From NCBI GenBank assembly GCA_947579605.1, contig OX388329.1, forward strand, positions 27,608,299 through 27,672,298: a DNA stretch of 64,000 bases, read 5' to 3'. Origin of the DNA: Athripsodes cinereus. Lineage: Eukaryota > Arthropoda > Insecta > Trichoptera > Leptoceridae. This document shows, one piece after another, positions 59,092-64,000 of this stretch. A program made the position numbers and the translations under genes. Position 1 is the stretch's first letter; every line of letters starts with the position of its first letter. The notes under the pieces were generated by a model. That model was not told the origin of the DNA, did not search any database, and saw only the letters and a program-made list of their open reading frames with translations.

Positions 59092-59186
59092 TAACGCCAT
59101 AAGCTGGGCATACACCAATGATCAGTCTTTTGAATCCGTATGCCCGTTGCACGTTGTATTTAAGTTCTTGGATGGGTGACCATTGA
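59092..59186 (+). pseudogene. 5S rRNA-like sequence, truncated
   Basis: GCCATAAGCTGG, GCATACACC and GTTGCACGTTG are followed by TTCTTGGATGGGTGACC, the strongly conserved internal promoter end of 5S rRNA. Spacing from the GCCA start to GGGTGACC is 87 nt against about 92 in 5S genes. The last 30 nt of 5S are not recognisable, so this is a pseudogene or a 5S-derived SINE head, not a functional gene. Confidence 0.6.
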
Positions 59187-59219
59187 TATGACTATATAAT
59201 GGTAATATGTATATATATA

Positions 59220-59480
59220 TGGACAATTTGTAAAGCGCCGTTTACTCATAACATGACCTCAAGGGCGCTGTAAATCGTATCCATCACCCGAAACTCCCAG
59301 CAAAAAGGTGTGTCTTCAACCCTCTTTTAAAACTCTCTCCATTCAGCTCCTCTCGCAGACACAGAGGCAGCTTGTTCCAACATCTGGGACCCGCAACACT
59401 AAACGCTCTATCTCCAAAGCCTGTTTTGCGAGATCGAGATGGCTCAATCAGTCTGCATTTTGCCTCACCCTGTGCTGAGC
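59220..59480 (-). pseudogene. CR1/Penelope-type RAF.VAGP LINE C-terminus
   Basis: Minus strand: AQGEAKCRLIEPSRSRKTGF, GDRAFSVAGPRCWNKLPLCL, REELNGESFKRGLKTHLFAG. The 3' end has GGCGCTTTACAAATTG near 59228, typical of CR1-like 3' ends. It is richer in G+C than the other copies and has no disruption in the 60 visible codons. Confidence 0.75.
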
Positions 59481-59690
59481 GAATTAATTAATTAATTAAT
59501 GTAGTCAAATTATATGCATTTTGTTCTTTGGTTGGTTATATCCAGCAGTGGATGTATAACATTTAAGTTGAAATGTTCATGTTGTACCTATAGCTGACTT
59601 TATTAAATAAATTATTGAGTAAATATTTAAAACATATTTGATATCAATAAAACACTGTTTACTTTTCACTATTGATTTATTAATACTCAA

Positions 59691-59726
59691 GCGCTTTCGT
59701 CAAGTTAGCTTGACATTTTCAAGAGA
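59691..59726 (-). ncRNA. Hammerhead-like core motif of Penelope 3' region (degenerate)
   Basis: Minus strand: CTTGAAAAT, a 6-bp stem GTCAAG/CTTGAC with a CTAA loop, then GAAAGCG. This mimics the CUGANGA, helix II, GAAA order of hammerhead ribozymes known from Penelope-like elements, but the first box is altered, so activity is unlikely. Confidence 0.45.
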
Positions 59727-59830
59727 ATTAATTTCAAGAATTTTTTTTTCTTAAAGTCACATGCAACAACAATATTTTTTATATGTAGGTACCTAAAAAC
59801 AGAAAAGAAGGGGTAAGGAAGTAGGAGGAA

Positions 59831-60082
59831 TTAAGACAATGGTGGATGAACAATTGGTTTCAACAATGGTGATGGATGGGGTATTTGGATATTTACAATA
59901 TTTTTAATATTTCTATGTATTTCCAATGTTTCCAATGCAATTAATTTTCTATACCGGTTTTCTGAATGTAGGACCCTTACACTATTCACATCAAAATTGT
60001 GATTATGACTACTGCAATGATCCGCCATCTCCGAACAATTAGATAAACCAAGTGCTTTGGAATGTTCTTTGATGCGAGTCAT
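59831..60082 (-). pseudogene. Penelope-type GIY-YIG endonuclease, C-terminal fragment
   Basis: The 83-codon frame contains RIKEHSKALG, then a His/Cys-containing stretch (CSSHNHNFD), VRVLHSENRYRKLIALET and a hydrophobic/basic end. Spacing and residues match the C-terminal half of the GIY-YIG endonuclease that follows the reverse transcriptase in Penelope-like elements. The GIY...YIG strand pair, the reverse transcriptase and all 5' sequence are missing. The 3' part of the same frame is repeated on the plus strand at about 60105-60240 in the inverted arm. Confidence 0.7.
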
Positions 60083-60340
60083 AAGATGTGAGTCATAAGA
60101 TTAGTCAGAAAACCGGTATAGAAAATTAATTGCTTTGGAAACATTGGAAATACATAGAAATATTAAAAATATTGTAAATATTCAAATACCCCATTCATCA
60201 CCATTGTTGAAACCAATTGTTCATCCACCATTGTCTTAATTCCTCCTACTTCCTTACCCATTCTTTTCGGTTTTAGGTACCTACATATAAAAAATATTGT
60301 TGTTGCATGTGACTTTAAGAAAAAAAATTCTTGTAATTAG

Positions 60341-60378
60341 TTCTCTTGAAAATTTCAAGTTAACTTGACGAAAGCGCT
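60341..60378 (+). ncRNA. Hammerhead-like core motif, inverted-arm copy (degenerate)
   Basis: Same motif as in the left arm, on the plus strand: CTTGAAAAT, a stem TCAAG/CTTGA, then CGAAAGCGC. A C-to-T/G-type change has weakened the stem relative to the left-arm copy. Confidence 0.4.
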
Positions 60379-60489
60379 TGAGTATTAATAAATCAATAGT
60401 GAAAAGTAAACAGTGTTTAATTGATATCAAATATGTTTAAAATGTCTTTTCACAATGTGAACACACAAACTCTAGATCATTTAAATATT

Positions 60490-60655
60490 TAAATTATTCA
60501 ATAAATAACAGATGTCCTGGCTGCGAAACATAAGGGAGTGAACCGGCATCCGAAGTGTGGAAGAGCTGTTCCGAGCAGCGCAGGACAGGGACAAGTTCGC
60601 CGAGGTGATCGCCAACGTTGGGGGGACCCGACAAGGCACTCGAAGAAGAAGAATA
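60490..60655 (+). pseudogene. LINE 3' terminal fragment (WLRNIRE family)
   Basis: Reads MSWLRNIRE, stop, TGIRSVEELFRAAQDRDKFA, EVIANVGG, then a (GAA)n-rich tail. Same family as 29372-29831, with one stop codon. Confidence 0.75.
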
Positions 60656-60659
60656 AGTA

Positions 60660-62250
60660 ATTGACAATGGGATTACCCAGTATGAAAACTTTAGAAACGC
60701 CACTGATGTATAGACTAGTATGTAATGCACAACTAATTGTTGCCGTTTAACTCCACAAATAGTCCTTTTTCTAGTAACTTTTTAGCATTCACTTCGGTAC
60801 TGGACACCCTATATTTATTTAACTACATTTTTAACAAAATTACAACCAGTCAAAATTATGAAGATACATTAGTTAGTCCCGTGGAACAATCAATAATGAT
60901 TTGATTTATTCTAGGGTTTGTACATATATTGTAGAAAAAATATAGGTAATTGAAATTAATAACACAATTGTCCATTATTGTTTGTTTTCCATAATAATAC
61001 AATACAAAATCCTTTAATCAAATCAGAAGATTAGAAGTCATAAAAAAGAATAGAATAGAAGCATAAAAAGTTTTCTTTAAAAAAAGAAAAATGTTTTCTT
61101 TAACGAGGAAACAAATGAAAACTTTTATTTAAAAAAAGGGGACAAAAAGTTTTCTTTTCATGTATTAGAATATAAAAAAATAAACAACTAAATTTATAAC
61201 AATGTAAAATGAACTAATAATTAATAAAATCGATATTTATATATAACTACACAGGGGAATAATCAACGACATGCTGAACGTTGGGTGAAAAGTGTAGTAA
61301 ATAAACAAAGAAATTTAAAGATGCAACTGACACGATTTAACTGTGCACCCGACAACGAACCACATGACTATGTGGTGACTACATTATCTGATTCTGTTTA
61401 ACACGTTTTGTTCAAATTGAAATTCACAAAGACATAGAAAATAGACAGAATCATTGAATGTCCAACATGTGAAAATCATATTATACCATAACTATAATCT
61501 GCCTCTCTGCATTACCCAGAGTTGGTTAGTTTAGAGAACTTGCGCGTCCCCCAATCGTAGCACAAGAAGTCAGGCATTGTTCCATGGTACGGAATCATAG
61601 TCCAACTATAATAATTACTCATCAATTAATCGACTCCATGTAATGGGGAAAAGTTGAGTGAGCGGGTTTGTTCAAATGTCCATGCTTTTCAATTAGAATC
61701 TCCTGAAGCTTTTCTTGTCATGTTTTTGTTTTTTATTGTCAGTTGTTACAAACGTTGATTGTTTTTGTTTCAAGTATCCATGTTTATTAATCTTATTGTA
61801 CTGTAAAGACTGTATTGGCCGTATTTTGTGCTAATAAATTAATGAATGTGTACATTATTCCTTTGTATTGTTCATATTATAACCTTCCATGTGAAACAAT
61901 GTATTGGTAATTAACAGAATAAAAAAACATAACGGGGATGAAAAATGAAGTGAATACAAATTATCAAGTTTCTCTAGTCGATATTTTCAGGGTTTATGGA
62001 CAATATGGCGCTGTGTTTAAACCTTCAAGTCACCATAATTACTTAGTTTGATATAGTGATAAAGGTCGCATTGGACAGCAGTAACAACAAAGTAGTGTGT
62101 ACTATCTTATTGATATTACTGCCAATACTGACATATAACGACAGTTCTTTATGCGCATCATAAGAATGAGTGGTGCATTGGGAAAACACAATCCAGGGTT
62201 ACACGCTAATAAGAAAACTTTAAATTCATGGTAAAAGTACATTTATAATA
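60660..62250. other. AT-rich sequence with purine-rich patch
   Basis: The interval 61010-61160 has recurring AAAAGTTTTCTTT and A-rich runs. GC-richer text at 61500-61700 ending in a LINE-like GCTAATAAATTAATGAATG (61830) may be a retroelement 3' end. Confidence 0.4.
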
Positions 62251-62251
62251 A

Positions 62252-62755
62252 AACTAGCTGACCCAGCGAACATCGTACCGCGAAACAAATAAATGAATGA
62301 TTAATATTTTTAATCTCTTTACAAACTCCGTAATTGTCCAAGTGTATCATCGTATAGTGTAAAAAATAAAAATCATTTATGTTGAACAATTATACTTAAC
62401 TCAGATTTGTTCGTAAATTATCTGCTGTACGTAAAAAATCTTTCCATGTTTTTTTTTATATTGAAATTTCAGAACCACAGATGTTAAATTGTATGGATAA
62501 CGATTCTAATTTGAAAATGTATACACAAAATATTCTATAAAACATCATCGTTGATTTTGTATAATTCTCCATATTGCATTTTTTTATTGAAATTAAAAAT
62601 GTATGGCGTAAATAATTTTCTTCGAAATTTTCTTCCCGTGAATTTGTAAGACATTTAAATAGCTTATCGGCTATTCGGGGCGGAGAAGACTCCAACAAAT
62701 CAGAGATCATTCAAATCAGTACAGCCATTCTTTAATTATAAATGGTGTAACTATA
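62252..62755. repeat. Dispersed arthropod repeat beginning AACTAGCTGACCC
   Basis: AACTAGCTGACCCAGCGAAC begins and AATCAGTACAGCCATTC ... ATAAATGGTGTAAC ends a 500-bp stretch. This start/end pair is one I recognise as a recurrent insect repeat (AGCTGACCCGG ... CGGTCCAGCCGTT type). Superfamily not assigned. Confidence 0.55.
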
Positions 62756-63784
62756 GATTAACATGATAACGAGAATATTCAAAGCATGAATATAATCTTT
62801 GTGAGGGTTGTTAATGCGAAAGTCAAATCTATCCTTTACAAAGGATGAGAATAATATTATCAATCTCGGGAAATACATGACCATCACATAGATTAAGAAT
62901 AATTCAATGTTCTTGGCTATTTGAAATTCACAAGGATCAATCGTGTTGGTATTCAGATCTTGAATTCAAATGCACTTAGTTTCAAACAGAATATGTGTAC
63001 GTAATGATATTATCTCACAGCATGGTGATGCAAATAAAAATATTTCTTTCCCAATAATAAGTTCAATCCTTATATTATTGTTTATTTATTTTATTTATTC
63101 ATCATTATTACAAAACATTTGGAAATACACATGGACATTCCACATTCTTCCTTTATATTATAAAATCATTACACGGCTGACTTTCTCATCCAAACAATAA
63201 ACCTCATTCTTGAACAAATCAATACAAAGGATGACATAACTTACGATGCTATAATAACAAAGCAGATTGTCCGACAATTTCTCTGGACTATTAATAATAA
63301 TTTACAGGTAAACAAAATACCGCTAGCAAGGAACAAAAAAATGTAGTCAAAATAGAACAAAAACAATGACAAAGAAGAGGAACAGAAAGAAACGTATAAT
63401 ATTATGTAAGTCGTTCAATGAATAATATCTGATCTACCTATACAAGTTAATTAGATATTTAGTGCACAAAAGCATTCCGCTGAGCTTCCAAACTTTGCAG
63501 TTATAAGGAAACTTTCAATACAAATCGATTATTTAGGTCAAAACTTGATATCTGCAATTAGCACATTTACAGGGAAACAAAAACAACGTTTGTTTTTAAA
63601 ATATATATTATAAATTGTTTCTACAAAATATCACGATAAGGGCTTAAAATATAATTGTGACGAGTACCTACTATTTAAACAAAAAATAGTGATACTATTT
63701 CTATACTAATGTTTTTTTTTTAAGGCTATCTACCCGGAAACTGAGTAATTCGTGCCAAATTAGTAAATTATAAATAGGTACCTA
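62756..63784. other. AT-rich sequence
   Basis: Nothing supported. Confidence 0.5.
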
Positions 63785-64000
63785 TACTATACTATACCCT
63801 CACGCCATGTCCCAAGTGGGGTAGGCAGAGAGAACGGAACGCCAAACAGATCTATCTTTACACACTTCCTTCGCTTCCTCCACATTCATACAGTTCCTCA
63901 TACACGCACGTCGGTTCCTCTTACTCAACACGCGGCCGTCCTTGAGAATTTGATCCACGTGATCAAGCCACGTGGTTCTCGGACGCCCGCGTTTCCTCAC
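63785..64000 (-). pseudogene. Second near-identical LINE C-terminal copy, running off the window end
   Basis: From RKRGRPRTTW to SAYPTWDMA it matches the copy at 27538-27748 with one visible difference in about 200 bp (CATG against CGTG near the stop). The same TATAGTATAG tail follows at 63785-63799. The element continues past 64000. Confidence 0.85.

Larger units (their letters stand above)
59628..60442. mobile_element. Penelope-like element: two 5'-truncated copies head to head
   Basis: Two imperfect arms of about 336 bp (59628-59963 and 60105-60442) are inverted copies. Each carries the C-terminal end of a GIY-YIG-type reading frame, a 3' region with a small stem-loop followed by CGAAAGCGCTTGAG, and a tail with AACAGTGTTT. 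The 141-bp spacer holds extra coding sequence belonging to the minus-strand copy. Mixed direct and inverted arrangements of partial copies are characteristic of Penelope-like elements (family knowledge). At the junction a 12-bp sequence, GAGTCATAAGAT, is directly repeated (60076-60087 and 60090-60101). Confidence 0.75.

Overview
The window looks like AT-rich arthropod (almost certainly insect) nuclear DNA. Three things point that way: one exon of the nuclear receptor gene ftz-f1 (NR5 family), a cecropia-type mariner, and a dense set of animal retroelement fragments (CR1-like and RTE-like LINEs, Penelope-like elements, tRNA-derived SINEs). I cannot place the order reliably. There are no bacterial-type genes, operons or CRISPR arrays.

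Genes. The only confidently identified host gene is ftz-f1, on the minus strand. One exon (24375-24873) encodes a low-complexity N-terminal region and the complete two-zinc-finger DNA-binding domain, and ends at a GT splice donor inside the expected Ala codon. The transcript would continue towards position 1. I found no next exon in 1-24374, so that stretch is probably intron carrying repeats. A GC/CpG-rich block at 25330-25700 is a possible promoter or 5' region. A second likely exon of an unrecognised gene lies at 39202-39371 (minus). Two further coding-like stretches (18572-18769 and 27218-27391, both plus) are unassigned.

Mobile elements dominate the rest. At 45099-46030 is an internally deleted mariner with perfect 29-bp terminal repeats and TA duplications; its transposase frame is still open but lacks the first catalytic Asp. 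Penelope-like remnants lie at 59628-60442 (two truncated copies head to head, with a GIY-YIG C-terminus), 37711-37961 (84-bp perfect inverted repeat flanked by a 12-bp duplication), 32780-32940 and 37040-37140; several carry hammerhead-ribozyme-like core motifs. Two LINE insertions are nested in older repeats with clear target duplications (29372-29831 and 53309-53557). Several TIR or foldback elements occur (8331-8902, 28098-28232, 32000-32535, 34735-34914, 41957-42377, 51039-51762, 53170-53765). Many CR1-like 3' ends sharing a small hairpin motif lie on both strands. Two LINE copies (27538-28115 and 63800-64000) are nearly identical where they overlap, suggesting recent activity.

Tandem arrays. 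A perfect six-copy 40-bp array (4891-5130) and a ten-copy 67-bp array (47551-48220) stand out. Each unit of the second carries a 13-bp-arm palindrome, and the array starts within a LINE coding remnant.

Everything here is read by eye. Element names are family-level judgements, and repeat boundaries are approximate except where a target duplication fixes them.
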